Shown: piece after piece, positions 1 to 8,627 of the stretch
Numbering within the stretch: the stretch's first letter is position 1
How the letters are laid out: every line of letters starts with the position of its first letter
Origin: Leptotrichia buccalis C-1013-b
Lineage (GTDB): Bacteria; Fusobacteriota; Fusobacteriia; Fusobacteriales; Leptotrichiaceae
Direction of reading: 5' to 3'
Assembly (NCBI RefSeq): GCF_000023905.1
Contig: NC_013192.1
Location: 1,984,001-2,048,000, forward strand
Length of the DNA: 64,000 bases
The notes under the pieces: generated by a model
Told to the model about the DNA's origin: nothing
Seen by the model: only the letters and a program-made list of their open reading frames with translations
Databases searched by the model: none
Position numbers and translations under genes: made by a program

Positions 1-744
1 TTACTTAAACCTGCCAAAAAATTAAAAATTGGACAGAAACTTATATTTTCAGATGGAATTTTGAAAGCAGAACTTTTGGAAATTAAGGAAGATGGAAATA
101 GAATTATAAAATTTAATTTTGAAGGAAGATTTGAGGAAATTTTAGATAAACTGGGAGAAATGCCACTTCCACCGTACATTATGGAAAAATTGGAGGACAA
201 AAACAGATATCAGACTGTTTATGCAAAAGAAGGTGAATCTGTGGCAGCTCCAACTGCAGGGCTTCATTTTACAAATGAATTATTAGAAAAAATTCGTGAA
301 AAAGGAATAACTATTGCAGAAGTATTTTTGGATGTGGGACTTGGAACTTTTCGACCAGTACAGGTGGAAAATGTTTTAGATCATAAAATGCACAGTGAAA
401 AATACCGAATACCAGAAGAAACGGCTAAAATTATTAATGAAGCTAAAAAAAAGGGAAATCGTGTAATTGCAGTAGGAACAACATCAGTAAGAACATTGGA
501 ATCTTCAGTTGATGAAAATGGAAAATTAAAGGCATCAGAAGGTAATACAAATATTTTTATTTATGGAGATTATAAATTTAAAATTATTGATGCAATAATT
601 ACAAACTTTCACTTGCCGAAATCAACTTTAATTATGTTAATTTCAGCATTTGGAGGAAAAGAATTTATTTTTGAGGCTTATAAGAAAGCTGTTGAAGAAA
701 AATATAGGTTTTATAGTTTTGGAGATTCAATGTTTATTTATTAA
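1..744 (+). CDS. queA: QueA, S-adenosylmethionine:tRNA ribosyltransferase-isomerase (5' end outside window)
   Basis: QueA moves and isomerises the ribosyl part of AdoMet onto the 7-aminomethyl-7-deazaguanine of tRNA, giving epoxyqueuosine in the cytoplasmic queuosine pathway. The frame is open from base 1 ([14 protein letters not shown]...), so the true start lies upstream; about 247 codons are visible of the roughly 340 usual for the family. Recognisable stretches are [33 protein letters not shown] and the C-terminal [18 protein letters not shown]. It is followed by a hairpin that can end transcription from both sides. Identification is firm; only the N-terminus is missing. Confidence 0.95.
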   Translation, partial: LLKPAKKLKIGQKLIFSDGILKAELLEIKEDGNRIIKFNFEGRFEEILDKLGEMPLPPYIMEKLEDKNRYQTVYAKEGESVAAPTAGLHFTNELLEKIREKGITIAEVFLDVGLGTFRPVQVENVLDHKMHSEKYRIPEETAKIINEAKKKGNRVIAVGTTSVRTLESSVDENGKLKASEGNTNIFIYGDYKFKIIDAIITNFHLPKSTLIMLISAFGGKEFIFEAYKKAVEEKYRFYSFGDSMFIY

Positions 745-770
745 AATAGTAATTTTGATGAGAAGCATAA

Positions 771-820
771 AAAAACTGTTTCATAAAATTTACAGAACTA
801 AATCTATGAAACAGTTTCAT
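771..820. terminator. Bidirectional terminator between queA and the convergent gene
   Basis: A perfect 13-bp inverted repeat (AAACTGTTTCATA at 773-785, TATGAAACAGTTT at 805-817) has A-rich sequence on the left and T-rich sequence on the right. It lies between two converging genes, so it can serve both. The 19-nt loop is long. Confidence 0.65.
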
Positions 821-962
821 TTAATTAAAATTATCATTTGTGTAGGATTATTAAATTACTAAAATTATAAAATATTAAATGTTGTTTATATTAAAATATT
901 TAATAATTACAACTTGTAAATGAACTATTCCCTATAGAAAAGGGAAACCTTTTACTAGTATT

Positions 963-1328
963 CTAGAATCTAACAATATATATGTTATAACCATATCTAG
1001 ATTTTGCTTCTCTTACTATTTCATCTGATGAATTAGTTACATCATATGCTCCTGCTGCTTTTAATCTTTGGTACATTGAGTAATCTCTTACATATAATTT
1101 TTCACCGTATAAATTAGATCGTATAGACTTAATATCCTCAAGTATTCCTTCTGAGCTTGAGGCATTAGATTTATATTTAATAATGTTCCAATCATTATCT
1201 ATGTAAATTGCATTTTTTGCATCAGAATCATTAAGAAATCTATTATTTTCTATATATGTTCTAGACATACTTGCTAATCCAATAACTGCAGTAGCTAAAA
1301 ATATAACCAATAATTTAAATTTTTTCAT
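963..1328 (-). CDS. Small exported protein of unknown function
   Basis: A 121-residue protein I do not recognise. It starts with a typical signal peptide (MKKFKLLVIFLATAVIGLASM), so it is probably exported; there is no lipobox cysteine. The mature part is charged and mostly soluble in character, with a run near residues 75-105 (EKLYVRDYSMYQRLKAAGAYD) that looks helical, and ends in alternating aromatic and hydrophobic residues (YGYNIYIVRF). The ATG is preceded by GTAAGGAGG at good spacing, so the start is secure. It is a single gene with no functional neighbours. No function is proposed. Confidence 0.6.
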   Translation of the reverse strand: MKKFKLLVIFLATAVIGLASMSRTYIENNRFLNDSDAKNAIYIDNDWNIIKYKSNASSSEGILEDIKSIRSNLYGEKLYVRDYSMYQRLKAAGAYDVTNSSDEIVREAKSRYGYNIYIVRF

Positions 1329-1726
1329 AATAAAGGCCTCCTTACAATAAACATTTAATAAAATTAATTTTAGATAATTAAGTTATGTCAAAATCTTTAT
1401 TTAAATAAACTTATTTCTTTTCAACATAAGTATACCTTAAAGATTGATAAAAAGCAATGTAATCAATGTTTTTTATTAAATTTTGTTCATTTATTATTAA
1501 TTTTTGGAAAAATCATTAATATTTCTATAATAAATTTAAAATATTTGATGTTAAGTTTATAAAATCAAGTAATTTTGAGTTTTTTTATTTTAAAAAATTA
1601 TTTAATTATTTTATTTTTAAAATTAGAAAATTTATAAAATAATAAAAAAATATTAAGATTACTAAAAAATATTCTTGAAAAATTAAAAAAAGTGTTATAC
1701 TATAAATAAAAGGAGATGAGATTGTT
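1329..1726. other. AT-rich divergent intergenic region
   Basis: About 400 bp separating two divergent exported-protein genes. It is very AT-rich with many homopolymer runs. Apart from the promoter at its right end I see no open frame, RNA or clear repeat. Confidence 0.5.
1675..1701 (+). promoter_or_regulatory. Predicted sigma-70 promoter with extended -10
   Basis: A -10 box TATACT at 1696-1701 is preceded by TG one base upstream (extended -10). A TTGAAA at 1675-1680 sits 15 bp away as a suboptimal -35. The predicted leader before the gene at 1727 would be only about 20 nt, containing AAAGGAGATGAG as ribosome binding site. Confidence 0.5.
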
Positions 1727-2260
1727 ATGAAAAGTAAACTTTTTAATAGAATGACGTTATTTTTAATATTTCTTATGATAGTTTTTACTGTCAGAGCAGA
1801 TAAGGAACATTCTTCTGGAATAGGTGTTCATCTTATGTCACTTTATGAATATCCAGTTAAAGGATATGAAAAATATGGAAAAATCAATAGAATTCGTTAT
1901 AAGAATGATTTTTATGATCCTGTTAATTATCCTGATCATGGGATAAAGTTTGTGGTTCATCAAAATGGAGTGAAAGTGAAAGTTGAACAAGTAGAATACA
2001 TTGGGGGAGATAGCGATTCTAGATATGAAACTTTAGGTACCCTTTTTGAAATATCTCCTATAAAAGGAAAAGTTTACGCTTTTGATGGAGTATTGCCTGA
2101 AAGTGCAGCTACTCAAAGAATGACAGTGGAGTATAAAGGGAAAAAAATAAAATATTATTTAGATTATGGTTTGAGACTTATAATGACAGATGAAGAGGAA
2201 GGGCCAGAAGATACGGAAGTTGTGGAACTTTTTTCAGGAGATACAGGCGATAGAGATTAA
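1727..2260 (+). CDS. Exported protein of unknown function
   Basis: A 177-residue protein with an N-terminal signal peptide (hydrophobic residues 9-22, then TVRADKEH). I do not recognise the family. The mature part is polar, with many Tyr, Gly and Asp residues and short alternating hydrophobic segments (KFVVHQNGVKVKVEQVEYIG; MTVEYKGKKIKYYLDYGLRL) that suggest a small beta-rich periplasmic or surface domain. The C-terminus is strongly acidic (TDEEEGPEDTEVVELFSGDTGD). The ATG is chosen for its AAAGGAG site. It stands alone between a divergent gene and a terminator. Confidence 0.6.
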   Translation: MKSKLFNRMTLFLIFLMIVFTVRADKEHSSGIGVHLMSLYEYPVKGYEKYGKINRIRYKNDFYDPVNYPDHGIKFVVHQNGVKVKVEQVEYIGGDSDSRYETLGTLFEISPIKGKVYAFDGVLPESAATQRMTVEYKGKKIKYYLDYGLRLIMTDEEEGPEDTEVVELFSGDTGDRD

Positions 2261-2410
2261 ATCTAAAAAAATAGAAATAATATGAAGAATATTCAGAAAA
2301 AATCTTTTATAGAAAACAAAAAAATAATAGGTGAAGAAATATTTAAAAAGTAAATAAATTTTAGATATTTATATAGAAAACCTAACAAATTCGAATAATA
2401 CTTCTTCCTT

Positions 2411-2475
2411 AAAAAAAACATGATCTTCAAACTTACAATTTTTACTGTAGTTTTTAGATCATGCTATTTTTTTAT
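2411..2475. terminator. Bidirectional terminator
   Basis: Inverted repeat CATGATCT (2419-2426) / AGATCATG (2456-2463) with an A-run on the left and CTATTTTTTTATTTT on the right, placed between the + strand exported protein and the convergent thioredoxin gene. Confidence 0.65.
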
Positions 2476-2546
2476 TTTCTTTTTCAACAATTTGAATCTA
2501 ACTTTCAAAAAGCTAATTTTTAGTTTAAAAACTTATAAAATATTAA

Positions 2547-3062
2547 CTAATTAAGTATAATAGAACTATCATAATCATTGAAAAGTTCAACTAATTGGCT
2601 ATATTCTATTATTCCTTCGTGAATACCTTCAATTTTAGAATTTTGTATTTTCAAATTATATGGAACTCCCTTAACTTTGAATGCATTCATTATTGTTCTT
2701 TCCATATCATAATAAACTGGGAAAGTAAAATTATTTTCAGTTACATATTTTTTTGTATTTGCCAATGTTGTTTTTTTACTTGTAAATATAACCACTACAT
2801 TTACTCTATCTTTATTTTCTTCATAAAATTTTTGAACTTCAGGTAATTCAGTACGGCAATGTGGACACCATTCTGCAGCAAAAACTAATAATGTAGGTTT
2901 ACCATTATTAAAAATTTTTCTGCTTTTTGTACTGACCCTATTAAAATCTTTTAGCTCAAAATTAGGAATTTTAGCTCCTTTTTCCACATTTATTTGTAAA
3001 GGTTTCCCATAACCAATTAAAAATGTCATAAACATTGAAACAATAATTAGTAATTTTCTCAT
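2547..3062 (-). CDS. TlpA/ResA-like exported thioredoxin-fold protein
   Basis: A 171-residue protein with a signal peptide or membrane anchor (residues 1-18) and a thioredoxin fold. The redox motif is WCPHC with cysteines 66 and 69, and the usual cis-proline is P134 in KGVPYN. The start of the fold (AKIPNFELKDFN) and the segment TLLVFAAEWCPHCRTELP are typical of the TlpA/ResA group, which act outside the cytoplasmic membrane as thiol reductants, for example in cytochrome maturation or repair of exported proteins. No cytochrome genes are nearby, so the substrate is unknown. A GAAAGGAAAATG site supports the start. Confidence 0.8.
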   Translation of the reverse strand: MRKLLIIVSMFMTFLIGYGKPLQINVEKGAKIPNFELKDFNRVSTKSRKIFNNGKPTLLVFAAEWCPHCRTELPEVQKFYEENKDRVNVVVIFTSKKTTLANTKKYVTENNFTFPVYYDMERTIMNAFKVKGVPYNLKIQNSKIEGIHEGIIEYSQLVELFNDYDSSIILN

Positions 3063-3281
3063 TTCTTCATTTTCCTTTCTATATTTTTTTCAAAATCTAA
3101 ATTACAATTTTGAAATCTTTAAACATATTATATAACATTATTCAAGATATGTAAATTTTTTTTTGCTAAAAATATAATTTTTTCTCTACTAATATTTATT
3201 TTTTGTTCTATAAATATCTCCTAAACTCTTTAATTATAATGTATTTTCATATAAAAGATAACTTAAAAATATTTAGAATTA

Positions 3282-3905
3282 TTATTTTTGTATTCTCTTC
3301 AAGATTATTTTTATAGCTTCACTTATATTTTTTATTTTAATTAACTCATCATTTTTTATCCATTTTGATACATCTGTATCTGCATATCCTAAAGATTCCA
3401 AAGCTAGTTTTAAGTCTTCTTTCATTAATAAAATTTCAGAACTAGATATATTGTTTCCATTTAATGTATTACTATTTTCATTAATTATTTCAGAAAATTC
3501 TAGTTTTTTTACTTTATCTTTTAAATCTAAAATTATTTTTTGTGCTTTTTTTATTCCTAATCCAGGAACTTTTATAAAAATTTTGGGTTCATTTTCTAAA
3601 ATAATGTCAACAATTTCTTTTGTATTGAAAGTTGAAAGTATTGCTATCGCCAGTTTAGGTCCTACGCCGTTTACACTTATTAGAGCTTTGAAAAGCTCTC
3701 TTTCATTTTGAGTTTTAAATCCATAAAGAGAAATATTATCTTCTTTTACGTTTGTATGAATGTATAATTTTTCTGTACTTTCAATATTGGACATTTTTTC
3801 AAATGTTTTTAGTGATATGTAAATTTTGTATGCTAATCCATTTATATCAAGTGCTACATAATCAATTTTTTTTACAGATAATTTCCCACAAATATATTCA
3901 AACAT
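3282..3905 (-). CDS. ruvA: Holliday junction branch migration protein RuvA
   Basis: RuvA binds four-way DNA junctions as a tetramer and recruits the RuvB motor during recombinational repair. The 207 residues match the family size. The N-terminal OB-fold domain (MFEYICGKLSVKKIDYVALD...), the paired helix-hairpin-helix region (LISVNGVGPKLAIAILS and VPGLGIKKAQKIILDLKDK) and a C-terminal domain that would contact RuvB (residues 158-205) are in order. It follows murI after 18 bp on the same strand and has its own AAAGAAAGGA site. ruvB and ruvC are not in the window. Confidence 0.95.
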   Translation of the reverse strand: MFEYICGKLSVKKIDYVALDINGLAYKIYISLKTFEKMSNIESTEKLYIHTNVKEDNISLYGFKTQNERELFKALISVNGVGPKLAIAILSTFNTKEIVDIILENEPKIFIKVPGLGIKKAQKIILDLKDKVKKLEFSEIINENSNTLNGNNISSSEILLMKEDLKLALESLGYADTDVSKWIKNDELIKIKNISEAIKIILKRIQK

Positions 3906-3923
3906 TTTTTTCCTTTCTTTTAA

Positions 3924-4709
3924 TTATAATTTTATTAATTCTACTGTTGGGATATTTTCTTCCAAAAACATAATTCCTATTTCTTTAAATTTTTCTTTTC
4001 CATCCGTTACATAGTATTTTACTTCTTCATTTTTTTGAGCATCATTTTTTAAAAATTTATTTTCTTTCAATATTTCTTTTAAATCTAATGCAGTTTCTTT
4101 TGCAGGATCCACTATTTTTATATTCGGATAAATTTTACTGATTGCTTCTTTTAATAAAGGATAATGGGTGCAGCCTAATATTAATGTATCTATTTTTTCA
4201 TTAAAATCATCTAAATATGTTTTTATTATTTGATTTACAAGTTTACCGTTCAAAATTCCTTCTTCTACTGCTGGAACAAACAGTGGACAGGCTTTTTGAA
4301 AAACTTCTGCTTCTGCATTAAAAAGTTTTATTTCTTCTGTATATTTTTCCGAATTTATAGTTGCTTTTGTTCCTATAACTCCGATTTTGCCATTTTTAGT
4401 GGTATTTATTGCTGTTCTTGCACCTGCTTCAATTACTCCAATAATTGGAATTTTGAAAATCTCCTTTAACTCTTTTAAAGCAAGAGCTGTCGCTGTATTA
4501 CAAGCTACTACAATAGCACTTACATCCTTTTCTAATAAAAATTCTACTATTTCTTTTGAATATCGTATAATTAACTCTTTTGTTTTTTCTCCGTAGGGAA
4601 CTCTTGCCGTATCACCAAAATAATATATTTTTTCATTTGGCAATACTTTTCTAATCTCTTTTAAGACTGTAAGTCCACCGATTCCCGAATCGAATACACC
4701 AATTGACAT
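3924..4709 (-). CDS. murI: Glutamate racemase
   Basis: MurI interconverts L- and D-glutamate, supplying D-Glu for peptidoglycan in the cytoplasm. The 261 residues match the family. Both catalytic cysteines are present: C70 in VVACNTATA and C180 in LGCTHYPLL. The N-terminal GVFDSGIGGLTVLKE and FGDTARVPYG are hallmark segments. A good ribosome binding site (GGGAAAGGAAAT) supports the start. It is upstream of ruvA with 18 bp between, so the two are probably cotranscribed, and it is separated from the upstream carboxypeptidase gene by a terminator. Confidence 0.96.
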   Translation of the reverse strand: MSIGVFDSGIGGLTVLKEIRKVLPNEKIYYFGDTARVPYGEKTKELIIRYSKEIVEFLLEKDVSAIVVACNTATALALKELKEIFKIPIIGVIEAGARTAINTTKNGKIGVIGTKATINSEKYTEEIKLFNAEAEVFQKACPLFVPAVEEGILNGKLVNQIIKTYLDDFNEKIDTLILGCTHYPLLKEAISKIYPNIKIVDPAKETALDLKEILKENKFLKNDAQKNEEVKYYVTDGKEKFKEIGIMFLEENIPTVELIKL

Positions 4710-4752
4710 TTTATTTATTTCCTTTCCCGTATAAATTTATAAGTAGTTTAAA

Positions 4753-4790
4753 CAAAAAATTGAGCCGTTTAAAAAAACAGCTCTTTTTTA
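4753..4790 (-). terminator. Rho-independent terminator of the carboxypeptidase gene
   Basis: On the minus strand GAGCTGTTT (4783-4775) pairs with AAACGGCTC (4770-4762) in a 9-bp stem with one G-U pair and a 4-nt loop, followed by AATTTTTTG. A T-run on the other side means it could also work on the + strand. Confidence 0.8.
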
Positions 4791-4792
4791 TT

Positions 4793-6061
4793 TTATTTCA
4801 TAATTAGTTCTCCGCTGTAAGTCAAGGTTCCGTCTGTTGCAACATATGTTCCTACAATTTTACCTTTACTATTTTTAGATACTCCTGAATTTATATTTAC
4901 AGTGTATTTTAAATTTGGACGTTGAGTTGCCGTTATTTCCACATCTCTTGATGGATATAAGTTATATTTTTCATTTTCAATTGTGGCTATCGCTATTACG
5001 TCATTTTTATTTATAATTTTCATTTTTCTTGCAGAAGATTCAGAATCACTGTCATTTTTTTTCATAAATTTATTAAGGAACTTATTAATAAAATTATCTT
5101 TTTTAGGCTCTTTAGTTTCTTTTGAAGTGTTTGCGTTATATGTCTCAATATTATCATAACTGTCAACAGCATGAGTTGCACTAGCAACATTATTTGTGTT
5201 ATAATTTTTGTTTTTTCTTGCATAGCCGTTGGCATAATAATCGTTAATTTCTTTTGTTCCTATTGCATTTCTGTCTTTTGCCCTATTTGATCCTAAAATA
5301 ATTGCTATCATTCTTTCTCCGCCTCTGTCTGCTGTCAGAACAATATTTGAACCTGCTGCATTATGGTAGCCTGTCTTAATTCCGTCTACTCCTAATACAT
5401 TTCCTAGAAGTGAATTTGTTGATGTTACTTTTGTGTTTCCATTATCTACGTAATCTGTTTTATTTTTTGAAAAGTTTAAATATTCGCTGTAATCTTTTAC
5501 TGTAATTTGAGCTAATTTGTATAAGTCTTTTGCATTTCCCTGATCCATGCATGAACCTGTATAGCTAGGCGGAAGTCCGTGTGGTGAACAGTATCTGAGT
5601 GACTCCAGTCCATAACTTCTAGCTTTTTCATTCATTGATTGTACAAAGTTTGGCACATTTCCTCCAACATATTCAGCAAGTGCATATGCGGCATTGTTTG
5701 ATGATTTGATAATTGTTGCTTTTAATAAATCTCTTACTGTATATTGCTTTCCAGCCGTTAATTTTATTCCATAAGGAACTGATGCTGCTTTTGATGAAAC
5801 TGTAACCTTATCATCATAAGAAATCATTCCGCTTTTTATTTTATCCAGTGTCAATATTGATGTCATAATTTTTGTTACTGAAGCTAACGGTCTAACAGCT
5901 AAACTGTTGTCTTCTTTTATAATATTTCCATTGACATCTCCAATTAGCAATGCTTTATAATCTCGATAATCTGCACCATCAGCAAATGAAAGCGATGATA
6001 GTGCTAAAAATGCCATAGAAAATATTACTTTTTTACTATTGTTACTAATTTTCTTTTTCAT
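4793..6061 (-). CDS. dacA: D-alanyl-D-alanine carboxypeptidase (DacA/PBP5 type)
   Basis: A low-molecular-weight penicillin-binding protein that removes the terminal D-Ala from peptidoglycan stem peptides outside the cytoplasmic membrane. The 422 residues start with a signal peptide (about 1-27, ending ALSSLSFA). The three active-site motifs are S61-V-T-K64, S121-N-N123 and K229-T-G231. Residues 270-350 are a low-complexity, charged Asn/Lys/Ser linker; the last 70 residues (ENEKYNLYPSRDVEI...) resemble the beta-rich PBP5 C-terminal domain. I see no clear C-terminal amphipathic anchor helix. The start has a GAGGAAAG site. It is monocistronic, bounded by a terminator. Confidence 0.92.
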   Translation of the reverse strand: MKKKISNNSKKVIFSMAFLALSSLSFADGADYRDYKALLIGDVNGNIIKEDNSLAVRPLASVTKIMTSILTLDKIKSGMISYDDKVTVSSKAASVPYGIKLTAGKQYTVRDLLKATIIKSSNNAAYALAEYVGGNVPNFVQSMNEKARSYGLESLRYCSPHGLPPSYTGSCMDQGNAKDLYKLAQITVKDYSEYLNFSKNKTDYVDNGNTKVTSTNSLLGNVLGVDGIKTGYHNAAGSNIVLTADRGGERMIAIILGSNRAKDRNAIGTKEINDYYANGYARKNKNYNTNNVASATHAVDSYDNIETYNANTSKETKEPKKDNFINKFLNKFMKKNDSDSESSARKMKIINKNDVIAIATIENEKYNLYPSRDVEITATQRPNLKYTVNINSGVSKNSKGKIVGTYVATDGTLTYSGELIMK

Positions 6062-6293
6062 TCTATTTCTTTCCTCTTTCTATATCTAATAAATTTCAAG
6101 AAATAATATATCATTTTTATATTAGTTTTTCATTTGTAAATTTATTGATAAAACTGTTTATAATAATATCAAATTCAAAAGTTATGATTATCTTATTCAA
6201 AGTTTATATTTATTTCATTTTTATAATTTGATATTAAAATTTTAATTAATAATCTATATTTAAAGAGTAGTGAGAAAATTCTATTTTTTACTT

Positions 6294-6318
6294 AAAAAAA
6301 AATCGGGAATAATCCCGA
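6294..6318 (-). terminator. Rho-independent terminator of the Nramp-like gene
   Basis: Minus-strand stem TCGGGA/TCCCGA (6318-6313 and 6308-6303) with loop TTAT, followed by nine T residues. A textbook terminator just after the transporter stop codon. Confidence 0.88.
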
Positions 6319-6340
6319 CTTAAAAATATATTATTTTTAT

Positions 6341-7615
6341 TTATTTTAAAATTCCAGATAAATAAACAAGAAAAAATAGTGTAAATCCTGTTAAATAAAT
6401 AATTCCTGCAACTGATAAAAACCATAGCCAGACAGGCAGTCTACTGTTATCTTTAACCAGTGAAAAATTAAGATACGAGTATACTGGAGCTGAAACAAAT
6501 GAGAATATCATAGCAAAATTCATCATCGCAGCTACATTTCCAGCAAAGAAAAATACTATAATCATTGCTATAGCTACTGTTACTGTCATCCATATATTAA
6601 AGTGAGATGTCTTAACTTCTCCCTTTTTCATAATTAATCTAAGGCATTCAGCATTGGCACGTGAATAACCGTCTACAACTGTGATTGTCGTCCCAAAAAT
6701 ACACATGAACGCAATAAACGCAATAAGAAGTCCTGACCAGCTTCCAATTACACTTGAATACATCTTGATAAACTGAGCAATATAAGCTGCACTTGCCCCT
6801 TTAATCGCTGTACCTGTACCATATTGAATTAATGCCCCTAATGCTAGAAAAACAAAAGCTAGAATTGTTGTAACCCAGTAACCTACATTAAAATCAAGCA
6901 TGGCGATTTTATGAGGAACTTTCATATTCTGCTGTTTTTCAACTGTCCACATCGAATTAATTGCGGAAATTTCAATTGGGGCAGGCATCCATCCCATTAA
7001 TGATACGATAAATGGCAATGCCGCAAGTTTCCAAGGAGATGGGGCAACAAAGCCAGGTGCCATAGGATGTTGTTTGAACAATGCGATAACAACTGCAACA
7101 ATTGTAGCAACTGTCAATGAAATAACGATAAATTTTGAAGAGCTGTCTAAAAGTTTGTAACCTCCAAAAACCATCATTGCAAGCGAGCCTACAAGAACAA
7201 TTGTAGTAAGTATGTTAATCATTGAAGCCATTGCCGCAGGTGTAAGGCTGCTTAGAAATGTCAATTTCAGAATATTTGCCAAAATTGCCGCCGTCAAAAT
7301 ACCTATTGCCGCAACGTTAATAACTGCAGAAAATATATTCATAATAAAGAATACCCATAAGTAAATTTTTCCCTTTTCTTCATATCCTTCAATTAACGAA
7401 TGCTTACGTTCCAATGTATATTGAGTCCCAAAACGGAAAAATGGATATTTAAAAATATTGACTAAAATAACGATAATTGCTAATTGCCATCCATATAATG
7501 CTCCCGCTTGTGTAGAAGCCACGATATGAGAACCTCCAATAGCTGCTGAAGCCATAAGAATACCAGGACCGAAAGCTTTAAATTTGCTGTACCAGCTTGT
7601 GTGTCTTTTTTCCAT
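6341..7615 (-). CDS. Nramp-family-like transporter with altered metal-site motif
   Basis: A 424-residue polytopic membrane protein with about 11 hydrophobic segments in Nramp order. The first segment, FGPGILMASAAIGGSH followed by TQAGALYGWQL, aligns with the Nramp TM1 pattern, but the metal-binding D-P-G-N is replaced by G-G-S-H at residues 27-30. In the TM6 equivalent, the methionine is kept (WMPAPIEISAI, M210) while the usual His after Met-Pro is Ala. Family membership says ion or small-solute symport; the changed ligands mean Mn/Fe transport should not be assumed, and Mg2+ or another substrate is possible. It is monocistronic with its own terminator and a GAAGGAAAA site. Confidence 0.82.
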   Translation of the reverse strand: MEKRHTSWYSKFKAFGPGILMASAAIGGSHIVASTQAGALYGWQLAIIVILVNIFKYPFFRFGTQYTLERKHSLIEGYEEKGKIYLWVFFIMNIFSAVINVAAIGILTAAILANILKLTFLSSLTPAAMASMINILTTIVLVGSLAMMVFGGYKLLDSSSKFIVISLTVATIVAVVIALFKQHPMAPGFVAPSPWKLAALPFIVSLMGWMPAPIEISAINSMWTVEKQQNMKVPHKIAMLDFNVGYWVTTILAFVFLALGALIQYGTGTAIKGASAAYIAQFIKMYSSVIGSWSGLLIAFIAFMCIFGTTITVVDGYSRANAECLRLIMKKGEVKTSHFNIWMTVTVAIAMIIVFFFAGNVAAMMNFAMIFSFVSAPVYSYLNFSLVKDNSRLPVWLWFLSVAGIIYLTGFTLFFLVYLSGILK

Positions 7616-7791
7616 AAAGATTTTCCTTCTTTCTATAGTTTTTTACTTTTAAAATTTTGACTAAATTCGTTTGATAATCAAATTTTTAAAATTATATAAA
7701 CGTATTATAGCACTTTGTCCTAAATATTCAAAATTTTTTTAGCAATTTTAAGGATATTTTTATTTTTTATTCTTAGTTTTTCAAAGAAACA

Positions 7792-8604
7792 TTATCCTAA
7801 TTTAAATACTTCATCTTCAAAATGACATATCATTTCTCCATTAAAAAATTTTCTCATTTTCTGTTCCATCATATCTACAAATAGATATTCACTTTCTAAA
7901 TGACCAACATCTACAAGAATTCTTCCTTCTTCTAAAGCATCCAAAGATTCATGGTATCGCAAGTCTCCTGTCAAAAAAACATCAATTTTATCAGCAATAT
8001 CGTACATAAATGAACTTCCACCGCCTGTAACCAGCCCTATTTTTTTTACATAGGAATTTTTATCTCCAACATATCTCACATAGCTTATCCCAAGTGCGTC
8101 TTTTATTTTTTCAAGCAAATCTTCTAATTTCATTTTTTCATTTAATATTTTAATTCTGGCAAGTCCGCCATGTACGTGTTCCATTTTATTTTTTATTGAA
8201 TTATAATCTTCAAATTTATGTTCATTTACAATTATTTTTTCTCCTTCCAAATTAAATTTATCCATTATGAAGTCATTTAATCCATTAATTGCAAAATCTG
8301 CATTTGTATGAATTGAATAAACTGCTATTTTATTTTCTATTAATTTTAGTAGTTTTCTTCCATGTAAAGTTTCATTTGTAACTTTTTTAAATCCTGAAAA
8401 AATTACTGGATGATGTGAAATTATTAAGTCTACGTTATTCTTTATAGATTTCTCTATAACTTTTTCTGTAACATCCAGACAAAATAAAACTTTATTAACA
8501 TCTTTTGTATTATCTCCTATCAAAAGTCCAACATTATCCCACTCTTCAGCTATTTTTGGATTAAAGAGTGTATGTAATTCTCCCATTATTTCCCATAATT
8601 TCAT
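7792..8604 (-). CDS. Nif3-like dinuclear metal centre protein
   Basis: A 270-residue member of the Nif3/YqfO/YbgI family, widely conserved cytoplasmic proteins with a two-metal site; some are reported as GTP cyclohydrolase-like hydrolases but the role is not settled. Likely metal ligands are visible: H64 and H65 in IISHHPVIFSG, the HTNADFA segment near residue 97 and the C-terminal DVGHLESE. It lies 23 bp downstream of the sigma-like gene and is probably cotranscribed with it. In many bacteria this gene sits beside rpoD, as here. An AAAGGAAAT site supports the ATG. Confidence 0.88.
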   Translation of the reverse strand: MKLWEIMGELHTLFNPKIAEEWDNVGLLIGDNTKDVNKVLFCLDVTEKVIEKSIKNNVDLIISHHPVIFSGFKKVTNETLHGRKLLKLIENKIAVYSIHTNADFAINGLNDFIMDKFNLEGEKIIVNEHKFEDYNSIKNKMEHVHGGLARIKILNEKMKLEDLLEKIKDALGISYVRYVGDKNSYVKKIGLVTGGGSSFMYDIADKIDVFLTGDLRYHESLDALEEGRILVDVGHLESEYLFVDMMEQKMRKFFNGEMICHFEDEVFKLG

Positions 8605-8627
8605 AATTATTATTTCCTTTCATATGT

